Below, piece by piece: positions 1 to 9,310 of a stretch of DNA of 64,000 nt; the stretch's first letter is position 1; each line of letters begins with the position of its first letter. The translations under genes were made by a program, and so were the position numbers. Under the pieces are notes generated by a model, which made no database searches, was not told the DNA's origin, and was given only the letters and a program-made list of their open reading frames with translations. Source of the DNA: Tumebacillus sp. BK434 (GTDB taxonomy: Bacteria > Bacillota > Bacilli > Tumebacillales > Tumebacillaceae); contig NZ_SLXS01000002.1 of assembly GCF_004340785.1 (NCBI RefSeq), forward strand, positions 310,001-374,000, read 5' to 3'.

Positions 1-57
1 GAAGTCGGTGACGGTGGAGTAGTTGATTTAACAAAAGAGGCTATTTCTGTAGACTGA
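1..57 (+). CDS. 3' end of an unidentified gene (partial)
   Basis: The first 57 bases read as an open frame of 18 codons ending in TGA (...VGDGGVVDLTKEAISVD). The start lies outside the window, so the family cannot be named. A strong terminator follows 20 bases later, which supports this being the true end of a transcribed gene. Confidence 0.5.
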   Translation, partial: EVGDGGVVDLTKEAISVD

Positions 58-76
58 CAAAAAGTTCTTTCTTTTT

Positions 77-117
77 GACTGTATGCCGTGAATCAATCAC
101 GGCATACAGTCTTTTTT
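77..117 (+). terminator. Rho-independent terminator
   Basis: Perfect 14-bp stem (GACTGTATGCCGTG / CACGGCATACAGTC) with a 7-base loop, followed by TTTTTT. It ends the partial gene at the window start. Confidence 0.9.
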
Positions 118-159
118 ATAACGGGCGGCTTTTTTGGCGAAGCGATCTCAAGGTTGGAA

Positions 160-614
160 TGAAGTTCTATAAGCAAGTGAACGTTCTGCGTCCATTTTGG
201 GAGCAACAAGAAAGTAAGCAGACAATAGATGAAGAAATATTATGTGATACCTATAATAAACTCGGTAATTCCTACTTTCGATTAAATGACTCAGGAAAGC
301 TTGGCAGCTTATCAGCAAGGGCAACTTCACGTTGAAATGTATGGATTACCACTCCACGATTATGAAAAGCCTATACATAAACAGTGGCTATGGAGTATAT
401 TTTCTCCAAACAACAAACTGGGACTGTAATGAGTACAAGAAATTGACGTTTGAACGAGCGAGATTGTTGACATTTGATAAGTTGGAGGAAGTCTTACAAA
501 GAGCTGGCAGGTGAAGATCGGATCTTTTTATATTGTAGACGAAACGAAAAAGTCACCATTATTGGCTCAATATTGAGTAGCAGAGACAAAATGAAAGAAC
601 TTTATTGTCGCTAA
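160..614 (+). pseudogene. Decayed TPR-type protein gene (frameshifted remnant)
   Basis: The reading frame through about 300 gives a TPR-like helix pair (KLGNSYFRLNDSGK). The homologous continuation then moves to another frame: from about 310 it reads AYQQGQLHVEMYGLPLHDYE and stops near 429. A further shifted stretch (YKELAGEDRIFLYCRRNEK...) ends at 614. TPR arrays of this kind occur in Rap-like and HTH-TPR regulators of Gram-positives, but only the TPR flavour is visible, so the parent is uncertain. No frame can make a whole protein. The short motif ATGAAAGAAC occurs twice nearby (591, 659), so small duplications may have contributed to decay. Confidence 0.5.
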
Positions 615-684
615 ACGGTGACAAGTCAACGGTAGAATGTGGCTTCCTGAGTCCATTATGAAAGAACATTCTTGTCATGCAACA

Positions 685-710
685 ACTGCACTTTGAGGTG
701 CAGTCCTTTT
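685..710 (+). terminator. Probable terminator
   Basis: ACTGCAC / GTGCAGT stem with a short loop, followed by CCTTTTGTTT. It lies between the decayed gene and the ATPase promoter. Confidence 0.6.
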
Positions 711-788
711 GTTTATGTCATAAGAAATAGCAATACTCAAGGACGTAATTTCATGTATTAAAATATGAAATACGTCCAAGTACTATTG

Positions 789-816
789 TAGACAATGACA
801 AAAAATGAGTTATGAT
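789..816 (+). promoter_or_regulatory. Putative SigA promoter of the ATPase-HEPN operon
   Basis: TAGACA (789-794), a 16-base spacer, then TATGAT (811-816). The ATPase start is about 50 bases downstream, behind an AAGGGAG ribosome binding site. Confidence 0.5.
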
Positions 817-868
817 GTAGAATATGTTTTGTGAGAATGATTTTAACAAAAGTAAGGGAGATCATTAG

Positions 869-3800
869 ATGACAGTCCAACATTTTAAAAGGAATATCGA
901 GGAGTTAAACAACATTCTTGAGGGTTTAGCTGACATGATTCATCTTTCGTTTACAAACATTCACGAGAAAAGGAGGATTCCTGACCGAGAACTTGTTGAT
1001 AAATTGATTCATGTGTACGCTACATTCGATTCAATAACACAAGAATTGCAATCGCTTATGGTTGTCAATGGTATTATGATGACTGAAGATGTAACTTGGT
1101 CAACATTAGATGATCTGGAAAACGCGATGTTTCAAATTGAAGGAACGTTAAAGCAAAAGCAACAAATTGCTGATGCTCTGCTTGATTTGGAGAGATTTAA
1201 CTTCGTTCGTTCAAGGTCTATTCAAGATGAGGAAATCCTTCAAGAAATTCGTCGTAATGCAGTATCACTGCGGGAAGAATGTCTTCAAGATACTGCGGAA
1301 AATTGGCAGTCGTTACTTGCTGCTGTTGAACCATATAAAGCTACTCTTTCGTTGCTTGAACCATTACGTGCGCTTGATGATCACATATGGGAAATTTATT
1401 ACAAAATTTTCACGGAGAATTTCCCTCATTTGGATATCCCTTTTAAACGCGGGCGACTTTATCTCGATTCTATTTCAATGTCAGACCATACTAATTTGGT
1501 CAATGACACATCCGCAACACAACAGTCTGTTATGGTAGAAGTGGCGAAAGAACATGTTGAACTTCAAGACGAAGCACTTAAATCGACAGATGTACTTTTA
1601 GACGATGTAAATGAGGCAGATGAAGAATTGGAATATGTAAATTCCGATCGGATCGAATATTCAAATGTATTGGCTTTAACGACATTACCCACGAAATTGG
1701 TTGGAAACAATCCGATTTGTCGAAATTATGTAGAATCATTAATCTCTGTAGTGTCTGAAGTAAATGAGAGTCAGTTTTGTAGCCAAGAATACAAAGTATC
1801 GGACTTCGAGAAAGTGGAAAATGCAGCTGTTTCGATTTCTGAATATGCTGAAGACAATCTCGATGGGATCTCTTCCTCTGAAGATAATAATTCTTGTATT
1901 ACGGACCATGTTGATGAAATTGTGGAAATCCAAGTTGGTGTACTGAACGAGGCTATGCAAGGTACTACAGTGGATCAACTTGAACTTGTTGTTGATAGCA
2001 TCGACCATTTGAATACGTTTGAGAGTGGAAATATTCAAATGAAAAAGGTCGCTGAATCTGGTGAGATTGAAACGAAACTGACAAAAGAGATGAAAGAGGA
2101 GGCAAATGCAAATCTATCCGATAAGAAATTTGTGGCGCAGTTTCCGTTGCCGGATGTTGCTTTTTCTATTGCCGACGGTATTTTAAAAGGAGAAATTGAA
2201 GAGAATTTCAATTCTCTTCAACTTCTGCTTTGGTGTTTGATCAAAGAAGATAAACTTGAAATGGCGTATTGGATTGCAGAGTTTATCGAACAAAAGTATC
2301 CGGAGGAGGTAGAACTCCCCTCCTACTTAGTGAAGGACACTTTGCTTGCTCGTGATGTTCGCCATAACGTGGGTGCGATTTCTATGGTACTTAAAGAGGA
2401 TTTCGAGAAATTGGATCGTTTGGAGAAGGTAGAATCGAGCATTGGACTGAGATATATGGTGATAGCGGCCACGTTAAGGCCGTCCGTGCTGGCTCCAAAT
2501 ACGAATGCTCCGCACTATTTGTCTGTGTATAATCCGAAGTGGCTACCTAAACAGATATATGAATTGTGCAAAGTAATTGCAGAGTTCGGGAAAAGCTTCA
2601 CAGCCTTGGACCTCAGTTCTATCAAAATTGCTCGAGGCCACTCTGCATGGGATTCGGGCTTGGAAGATCTTCGTAGGCGAGTCAAAGAGACCTTTAGCTC
2701 TTTTCCTGCTCAGACCATGCTGTTTGCACCAGCTACGAAGGTTTGGAGGAAGTGGCTTGAAACAGATGGAATAATCAATCGGATGTTAGATCCCATCATG
2801 CGAAACGACGAAAGTGCTTTGGAAGATGTTAAGGGGTTGGTTGAACAGTATTCGGATCCCTCTGAAGTTCGTCGTAAAATCGAGTTTACTGACAGACAAG
2901 AATTGAAACGCCACGGAGGTCGAGATATAACTGCCCGTGCTTTTACTCAGTTTCATACGAAAGTAGATGAAACTTTGGAACTTGCTCGTGAATGGATTGA
3001 AATTTTAAGTTCACGACCGGGACAGAATAACGAGTTCTATCAAAAAAAGGCAGTAGAGTTGCATGAATTGATACGTTCCCAATATAAAGAGGTTATTCGG
3101 GAAGTGGATGAGTTGATCGAGGGTTGTACGACGGTTGCTGAGCAGGCAGGGTATGCAGCAATTCGGAGAGCTATCGACAATCTCTATAAGTTGTTCGATC
3201 CGAATGTGCCAATTATTTTTAAAGAACCGGATCACCGAGCAATTCTTAATGCTGTTTTGTTAAGAGTTCCCGCTGTTCCTGTAAAATCGGACTGGATGCT
3301 GAATAAAAAGGATATCAAGGTCATTAAGGACGGTATCCTTCATCTTCTCGTGCGTGACATTAGTTTATTGAAAGCGTTTGATAAGAAATATGAATTACGC
3401 GACTTGGAAGGCACTCGATTGATCTTACGGTTGATGGAACAGAACGAGGAGTACTCTACTGATGTCGACATCGACGCTTTAAAAGTCAAACAAGAAAAAC
3501 ATCTTAAAGATTGCCGCGATTCGTTGAAACGATCGGTTGAGAATGCTAGAAAACAGATCGAGCAATCGTTCACCTTCAACTTGCTGACTGACCATGAGCG
3601 TACGAGTTTCGTAGATGAAGTGGATCATATGGAAAACTTCGTAGTAGAAACCTACTTTTTCCAAGATAAACATGAGCGGTTGGCAGCAATTTTGCAAGAG
3701 ATTGAGGAACTGAAGCAGCAGGCGGTACAAAAGACCCGGTCACTGTTCAAGCAGGTCGGTGTAGATGAACATCATCCAGCCTTTGCGCGCATTCAAAAAG

Positions 3801-6673
3801 TACTGGAAGAAGGGGATATTCATTCGGCCAATGAATATTTGGCTCGGATTCAGAACTTCCAAGATATCCCTGAGGAAGATGAGGTAACTGATACCTTTAA
3901 GGAGTTCTTTATTGAGAAATATGCATTGCTGGAAAGTTACCTGAATGGAGTAAAGCCGCATGAGATCTTTCGCGCTATCCAACACCGTAAGGAACTTGGC
4001 CCAATTGATTTGAGTGAGATCGATCCGGAACAAGCCAATCAAACAGTTGAGATGCTTTCGGTGTGGTATGAGGTAAAGCGGCGTAAAAATGTTAAGCGAG
4101 ATGAACTGAGTAAAATTTTTCAGTACATGGGGTTTAACGTTTTGCAAGTAGCACAAAAGAACCAACATAACCGTGAGTACTATGAGTTGAGCACTGAGGT
4201 AATCGTCGATCAAAACCGCTGCCCAGTATCCAAATACGGATCTGAGGCTAACGGGCGATATCGCATCTTCTGCTTCTGGGATCAGCAAACGGAGGATCGT
4301 ATCTTAAATGAGATCGGACAAACAGAACAAGGGTCCCCTGTCATTGCACTTTACTTTGGTCGAATGAAGGAGAAACGGCGTCGAGATATGGCCCGTCTTT
4401 GTCGTGACCGACGCAGTACGTTTTTGGTTGTCGATGACTTGCTTATGATCTATTTGGCCGGGCAGTCTGGTTTACGATTACCAATTATGTTCAATTGTAC
4501 TATGCCTTTTACCTACCTTGACCCTTATACCACAACCGCTGGTTTGGTACCGCCGGAAATTTTTTATGGGCGGGCAGCCGAGTTGCAGTCGATTATGGAT
4601 TCATCTGGTGGGTTCATTTACGGCGGTCGGCAATTGGGTAAAACGGCATTGTTACGTGAAGCAGAGCGAAGGTTCCATAAACCTGAAGAAGGGCGGATCG
4701 CGGTCTGGATCGATCTGAAATCGGAAGGGATTGGGGAAAATCGCAATATTGACGATATTTGGAACGTTATTGCTCGGGAGCTTCGATCTTTTAAGGTTAT
4801 CGATTCGCGCAGCTCTTCTATTACTGCTGAAAAGTTGATGACGAGCATTCAAAGATGGCTGGACCAAGATGATCGACGGAAAGTCCTTCTTCTTCTCGAT
4901 GAAGCGGATCGTTTTCTTGAGATCGATGCTAGGTGCGAGAGCAGTGACAACTCATCCCGCTCCGGATTTGTTCGCTGTTCTTCTTTGAAGGGGCTAATGG
5001 ATCGAACCCAACGCCGATTCAAAGTGGTATTTGCAGGTCTTCACAACGTTCAGAGGACTGTTCGCAACGAGAACGATCCGCTCGCTCATTACGGCGAACC
5101 TATTTGTATTGGTCCGCTGTTGTCAAGCGATGAGTGGACGCAAGCAAGGGATCTGATAGAGAAGCCATTGGCGAGCGTCGGATATTATTTTGAATCAAAG
5201 GATCTGGTAACCCGGATTTTGTCACAAACGAACTACTACCCGTTGCTACTTCAGTTGTATTGCAAACAGCTTTTGCGACACATGGTTGATCAAACGGTAG
5301 CAACATCTTTCGACCCTGCAACTTCTCCCCCGTATAAGATCACTTCAAAACATGTGAATGAGGCATATCAAAACAGAGAATTGCAAAAGGAGATCAAGCA
5401 CAGGTTCTTAAACCTTACCTTGCATCTTGATCCCCGATATGAACTGATCTCGTATGTGATCGCCTTTGAATCGCTGGAGAACCATGAAGAAGCGTTGCGT
5501 GGATTCGAAGTCAGTTGGATCCGTGAAGAGGCGGTCAGCTGGTGGGAAGAAGGTTTTAAGAACTGTGGGGCAGACTCGTTCCGTATTTTGCTTGAAGAGA
5601 TGTGTGGACTTGGAGTGCTTCGTATGGTTAGTGAAGGCCGTTATGCGCTCCGAAGCACGAACCTCCTGTCGCTGATGGGCTCGAAAGATGAAGTAGTAGA
5701 GCGACTACTTGACGCAAAAGGACACGTGATTCGTGAGTATGAGCCATCTGCTTTTCGTACCGCGCTTTCTGCAACAGGAGATGAGGCACATATTCGTAAT
5801 CCGTTGACAGCTGAGCAAGAGTTTGATTTACAAAACTCGACACAGAGAATCTCCGTTATCTTTGGGAGTCTTGCTGCCGGACTTCCCTATATGACCAAGT
5901 TTTTCATCCAATTCTATAAGCGTGTAGATGGGCATCTGGTTAATATTCCGGAATCGGTAACTAACGTAGTTGCCTTCGGTAGGCTTATACAAGAAGAGAT
6001 GGAAAAGAGGAAAATGGATCAACAGATGCTAGTGCTTATTCCATTTACTTGTCCATGGGGGAAAGAATGGGTGAGTAAAGCAGAGGAATTTGCTAACAAG
6101 CACTTTAAACGAAAAATTAAGTTTGTTTTCGTCGCCCCACCTGAACGGGCTTGGACAATGTTAAAAGCGAACCCGAGGCTTACTGATGACTGGCTCCAGC
6201 GTGGAGTCAAATTCTTTACCTTGAAACCGTGGCAAGAATCTTCACTGGGTCAATGGATGGACGATTGTGAACTTGGGAACCGCAAACAGGACTTGGAGCA
6301 AATTAAAGCCATGACCGGCAATTGGCCGAACCTGCTTTACCGTTTGTACGAGATCACTAAATCGTCACCACATTTATTACAGAACCACCTGACGACATTT
6401 GAATGTGAAATAAAAAGTAGGGAAGTAACTGAACAACTTATTAAGGAGTTCGGATTGAGTGTTCCTGAAATCACCCGTGTATACAGCGCTTTGTGGCTCG
6501 ATGAAAAAGTCAGTTTGGATGAACTGCTAAGTTATTGCAAGGGTGTAGATCAAGCGATCATAGAGTGTTCCCTTAAATGGGGGGAACTAATGAGCGTAGT
6601 GGTCAATCGGGGTAACAACATGTGGGGGTTAGATCCTATGATCATCAGGCTGTTCGAGATACTGGAGGAGTAG
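869..6673 (+). CDS. Giant multidomain P-loop ATPase, candidate defence sensor
   Basis: Protein of 1934 residues. The first ~1150 residues are charged and mostly helical-looking, with no signal peptide or membrane segments. A loop-rich segment follows (around residues 1110-1230). An NTPase domain opens after a FYGR motif with Walker A GGRQLGKTA (about 1252-1260) and Walker B LLLLDEAD (about 1340-1347), then a sensor-like strand VVFAGLHNVQR. This order, with a winged-helix-like segment after it (near 1590), is typical of AAA+/STAND ATPases used as switches in bacterial conflict systems. The last ~300 residues look like a second, degenerate nucleotidase-like or repeat region. The start follows a good AAGGGAG site. 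The stop is 3 bases before the next gene, so the two are one operon. The family is not one I can name. Sensing and ATP-driven activation of the partner is inference. It is AT-rich, like acquired DNA. Confidence 0.8.
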   Translation: MTVQHFKRNIEELNNILEGLADMIHLSFTNIHEKRRIPDRELVDKLIHVYATFDSITQELQSLMVVNGIMMTEDVTWSTLDDLENAMFQIEGTLKQKQQIADALLDLERFNFVRSRSIQDEEILQEIRRNAVSLREECLQDTAENWQSLLAAVEPYKATLSLLEPLRALDDHIWEIYYKIFTENFPHLDIPFKRGRLYLDSISMSDHTNLVNDTSATQQSVMVEVAKEHVELQDEALKSTDVLLDDVNEADEELEYVNSDRIEYSNVLALTTLPTKLVGNNPICRNYVESLISVVSEVNESQFCSQEYKVSDFEKVENAAVSISEYAEDNLDGISSSEDNNSCITDHVDEIVEIQVGVLNEAMQGTTVDQLELVVDSIDHLNTFESGNIQMKKVAESGEIETKLTKEMKEEANANLSDKKFVAQFPLPDVAFSIADGILKGEIEENFNSLQLLLWCLIKEDKLEMAYWIAEFIEQKYPEEVELPSYLVKDTLLARDVRHNVGAISMVLKEDFEKLDRLEKVESSIGLRYMVIAATLRPSVLAPNTNAPHYLSVYNPKWLPKQIYELCKVIAEFGKSFTALDLSSIKIARGHSAWDSGLEDLRRRVKETFSSFPAQTMLFAPATKVWRKWLETDGIINRMLDPIMRNDESALEDVKGLVEQYSDPSEVRRKIEFTDRQELKRHGGRDITARAFTQFHTKVDETLELAREWIEILSSRPGQNNEFYQKKAVELHELIRSQYKEVIREVDELIEGCTTVAEQAGYAAIRRAIDNLYKLFDPNVPIIFKEPDHRAILNAVLLRVPAVPVKSDWMLNKKDIKVIKDGILHLLVRDISLLKAFDKKYELRDLEGTRLILRLMEQNEEYSTDVDIDALKVKQEKHLKDCRDSLKRSVENARKQIEQSFTFNLLTDHERTSFVDEVDHMENFVVETYFFQDKHERLAAILQEIEELKQQAVQKTRSLFKQVGVDEHHPAFARIQKVLEEGDIHSANEYLARIQNFQDIPEEDEVTDTFKEFFIEKYALLESYLNGVKPHEIFRAIQHRKELGPIDLSEIDPEQANQTVEMLSVWYEVKRRKNVKRDELSKIFQYMGFNVLQVAQKNQHNREYYELSTEVIVDQNRCPVSKYGSEANGRYRIFCFWDQQTEDRILNEIGQTEQGSPVIALYFGRMKEKRRRDMARLCRDRRSTFLVVDDLLMIYLAGQSGLRLPIMFNCTMPFTYLDPYTTTAGLVPPEIFYGRAAELQSIMDSSGGFIYGGRQLGKTALLREAERRFHKPEEGRIAVWIDLKSEGIGENRNIDDIWNVIARELRSFKVIDSRSSSITAEKLMTSIQRWLDQDDRRKVLLLLDEADRFLEIDARCESSDNSSRSGFVRCSSLKGLMDRTQRRFKVVFAGLHNVQRTVRNENDPLAHYGEPICIGPLLSSDEWTQARDLIEKPLASVGYYFESKDLVTRILSQTNYYPLLLQLYCKQLLRHMVDQTVATSFDPATSPPYKITSKHVNEAYQNRELQKEIKHRFLNLTLHLDPRYELISYVIAFESLENHEEALRGFEVSWIREEAVSWWEEGFKNCGADSFRILLEEMCGLGVLRMVSEGRYALRSTNLLSLMGSKDEVVERLLDAKGHVIREYEPSAFRTALSATGDEAHIRNPLTAEQEFDLQNSTQRISVIFGSLAAGLPYMTKFFIQFYKRVDGHLVNIPESVTNVVAFGRLIQEEMEKRKMDQQMLVLIPFTCPWGKEWVSKAEEFANKHFKRKIKFVFVAPPERAWTMLKANPRLTDDWLQRGVKFFTLKPWQESSLGQWMDDCELGNRKQDLEQIKAMTGNWPNLLYRLYEITKSSPHLLQNHLTTFECEIKSREVTEQLIKEFGLSVPEITRVYSALWLDEKVSLDELLSYCKGVDQAIIECSLKWGELMSVVVNRGNNMWGLDPMIIRLFEILEE

Positions 6674-6676
6674 TCG

Positions 6677-7834
6677 ATGCAAAGACTTTGGTGGAAACTT
6701 CCGGGACCTGCAAAGTACTTACGGCAATTGGAGGAGGAGTTTCGGGCGGGTAACAATACGGTACTTCTTTTTCCTGACCATACCGGTGATAATCCACAAG
6801 AAGCTCTTAGAGGATTGGTGGAGGAAAATGGTGATACGTGGTTAGATTGGGAATATGTTAACGTTCGTTTGGAAGACTCAGGAACTAAGTCTCCAGCACA
6901 ACTCTTGTATGACAGATTTGTTCCCTCTGCTACTACTGAAACAATTCGCAATGCGGAAAATCTTGCTAAGGATGATTCGTTTTGCGGGAAAATCGTTTGG
7001 GTATATGGGATGACGGTAGAACGGTTGTCGAAGTGGAATGAATTTATACAGGAATATTCACATTTCTGTAAGGAAACTAGAATTTTTGAACGATCACTCT
7101 TCTGTATCGTTCTAGAAGGGGAACAGACCACTCTCGCTCCCGGAGAAGCGGAATGTTTGAAAATTATAAAGTGGGAAGGGGTTTTAAGCAAGCTGGACAT
7201 GATGTTATATGTGTCCAACTTACTTCAGGATTCATCTTACAATACTTTGATCAGGAAAATGGCTGTCTCGGTTATAACTGAGATCGCACAGTGGGATCGT
7301 CATGTGGCAGAGAGACTGGCAATTTCAAATCTGGAAACGATTATGAGTCCGTGGGATGTGCTTTCAAGGATCGCAGAGGAACGAGGCTGGGTAAGTGAAT
7401 GTTCTGAGGATGATCGTTGGCAAATGGGGATAACTCAGTTGATAGAAGGGCGAACTGTTATCCATTCTGCATATCTGGTGATTCTAGGTAAGGAAACTGG
7501 ACTTGATAGGCGTGTTTGGGAGGGACAACTCGCAACTCTATTTCCCTATATGGAAGAACGTAGACAAGCTTTAATTCGTAAATTTCGAGATGAGTTGGCC
7601 ATTCCGTTCCGTCCCCATCAGGACAAAGATTTCGTGATATTAGATCTATTTGATCTTGAGATTGGCCATATTTACTATCAGCTTCGATCTCAAGGTCAGA
7701 TTCGTGAAGATATTAGAGACGCTGTTCGTAACATGCGCGAAATTCGGAATATGTTAGCTCATTTACGGACAGTAAAAGGAGGTCATTTGAACTTGATTGC
7801 TCGAATCTATGATCTGGAACGAATGATTGACTGA
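6677..7834 (+). CDS. HEPN-like putative ribonuclease partner
   Basis: Protein of 385 residues encoded 3 bases after the giant ATPase, clearly cotranscribed. The C-terminal ~90 residues are helical and contain RNMLAH (R357 to H362), the R-x4-H signature of HEPN-domain RNases found in toxins, abortive-infection proteins and Cas accessory nucleases. The preceding helix (FVILDLFDLEIGHIYY) fits the HEPN fold. The N-terminal ~150 residues (NNTVLLFPDHTGDN..., then a strand KIVWVYGM) resemble a degenerate P-loop-like or receiver module and lack a canonical Walker A. I infer the effector of a two-component defence or toxin system whose activity is gated by the ATPase. No membrane segments. The family name is not recognised; the HEPN call rests on motif and position only. 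DNA right after the stop is occupied by an IS remnant, so a further gene could have been lost. Confidence 0.65.
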   Translation: MQRLWWKLPGPAKYLRQLEEEFRAGNNTVLLFPDHTGDNPQEALRGLVEENGDTWLDWEYVNVRLEDSGTKSPAQLLYDRFVPSATTETIRNAENLAKDDSFCGKIVWVYGMTVERLSKWNEFIQEYSHFCKETRIFERSLFCIVLEGEQTTLAPGEAECLKIIKWEGVLSKLDMMLYVSNLLQDSSYNTLIRKMAVSVITEIAQWDRHVAERLAISNLETIMSPWDVLSRIAEERGWVSECSEDDRWQMGITQLIEGRTVIHSAYLVILGKETGLDRRVWEGQLATLFPYMEERRQALIRKFRDELAIPFRPHQDKDFVILDLFDLEIGHIYYQLRSQGQIREDIRDAVRNMREIRNMLAHLRTVKGGHLNLIARIYDLERMID

Positions 7835-7991
7835 TTATTACGAGTTTCTAGTTGTTTGTTGGACTGGCTGGAACAAGGGAGTAGCAATGTGTTCGTGAAA
7901 GATCAGGAGAGAGAAATGATGTATTTGTTGAAGTGACTGCGGGATAAAAAGTGGATAAAAGAAGAAAAAGCACCCAGTTTGAACATATCCC

Positions 7992-8640
7992 TGTCAAGTA
8001 GACAGCGAAAATAAGCCCCCCTACGGGTTAGGCACAGACCTGAGTTCGGTATTACACCGGACTCAGGTCATTTAGTTTCCGCTTCAGTCTACGTTGATTA
8101 TAGAATCGAATATAGCTGGTTTTTGCCTTCTTAACCTCTGCTTTGGTTCTATAGTTGTTGAGGTATACCAGCTCTTTTTTTAGATGGTTGAAAAAGTTTT
8201 CTACGCAAGCATTGTCCAAACAGTTTCCCTTTCTGGACATACTCTTCTTTATGTTGTATGTTTGGAGCAATTCGTTATATTGGTGAGATGTGTACTGGAG
8301 CCCTTGATCACTGTGAAGAAGGGTGCCTGTCACATCTCTTTTTTATTGGCTTGTCGGATTGTATCGAGCACAAGTTTGAGGTCGTCCTTTTCCACGATCT
8401 TGTAGGCAACAACTTCCTTGTTTTACAAGTCGTAGACGACAGACAAATACAGCTTCTGATTATTGAACAAAAGATACGTGATATCCGTTGCCCATTTTTC
8501 ATTTGGCCGGTGGCTTTGAAGTCTCGGTTGAGATAATTGGGAACTGTAGTACCTGCTGATTGTCTATCAAACCAACGTTTCTTTTTTCATACTTTTGACT
8601 GAATGCCCATCTCCTTCATGAGGCGGTAGACGCTGATGAC
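7992..8640 (-). pseudogene. IS3-family transposase (orfB) remnant
   Basis: On the minus strand 8333-8052 reads as the C-terminal half of an IS3/IS150-type DDE transposase, with the HSDQG motif and the ENFFNHLKKE glutamate region. The upstream part continues in another frame through about 8530 (shifted transposase core) and ends with an YRLMKEMGIQSK fragment near 8600-8640. At least one frameshift and a missing N-terminus make it dead. The sequence TGTCAAGTAGACAG at 7992 resembles an IS3-type terminal repeat and probably marks one end. It lies just downstream of the ATPase-HEPN operon. Confidence 0.75.
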
Positions 8641-8644
8641 GAGC

Positions 8645-8772
8645 ATGGGGGACGGACTGACATTTAACGCATTACCGTGGCTTGCGGCGACGCTGACCGG
8701 CAATGCTCTGCTCGTTTCACTGGTTTCTTTTGCTACGCGTCTGCAGTGGCAGTTGTTTTCTTTGCTGTTTGG
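8645..8772 (+). pseudogene. Fragment of an MFS transporter gene
   Basis: The plus frame from ATG 8645 reads MGDGLTFNALPWLAATL..., the typical first transmembrane helices of an MFS pump. It runs straight into the end of the old IS21 element (about 8773) and is not seen continuing on the other side. The 5' side is cut by the IS3 remnant. About 43 residues survive. Confidence 0.45.
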
Positions 8773-8822
8773 TGTCAACATCAGTTGAAAATTCCCCAGT
8801 TTCGCCGATCTAGCGCGAACGA

Positions 8823-9203
8823 TTACTCATTCTGATCCGCTTGATTCTCTGACCTAAAGAACCCCGCTTTTTTCTTTTCCTTCACTCTATAACTCTCCCA
8901 TTTAATGTTGATGGTGCTGGAATGGTGGAGGAGGCGGTCTAGAATGGCTGTCGCCAAGACGGTATCATCAAAGATATCTCCCCACATTCCGAAGGACTTG
9001 TGGGATGTTAGCACGATGGATCCTTTTTCATACCTCTCCGAGACGATTTGAAAGAAGAAGTGGGCAGCTGTTTCATCCATTTTTCGATACCCAATTTCAT
9101 CAATCAAGAGCATGTTAGGATTGGTGTAGGCTCGCATCTTCTGCTGAATTGAACCACTGCGATGTGCGTCTTGGAGTGTCTGAACAAGGTCATGAGCTGA
9201 CGT
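8823..9203 (-). pseudogene. istB: istB of the older IS21, 3' part
   Basis: Minus-strand C-terminal half of an IstB AAA+ helper ATPase, with Walker B MLLIDEIGY and the sensor region SHKSFG. It joins the 5' part at 11366-11769: dropping the inserted element and one 5-bp duplication restores the run VYFTSAHDLVQTL in frame. The gene is therefore broken only by the insertion. Confidence 0.85.
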
Positions 9204-9310
9204 TGTCACCGCCGGAGTATAATTGACCCGGCATAGCCGAAAAAGAAATGACCCACCAAATAGCGAATATCTCCTCGAAAACGGCCAAGTCATCGAGGGG
9301 AGACATCCAA

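Noticed and set aside
869..7834. Classification as a BREX or AVAST system
   Set aside because: No PglZ, methyltransferase or Lon-like gene is adjacent, and the ATPase layout does not clearly match Avs proteins; naming it would be a guess.
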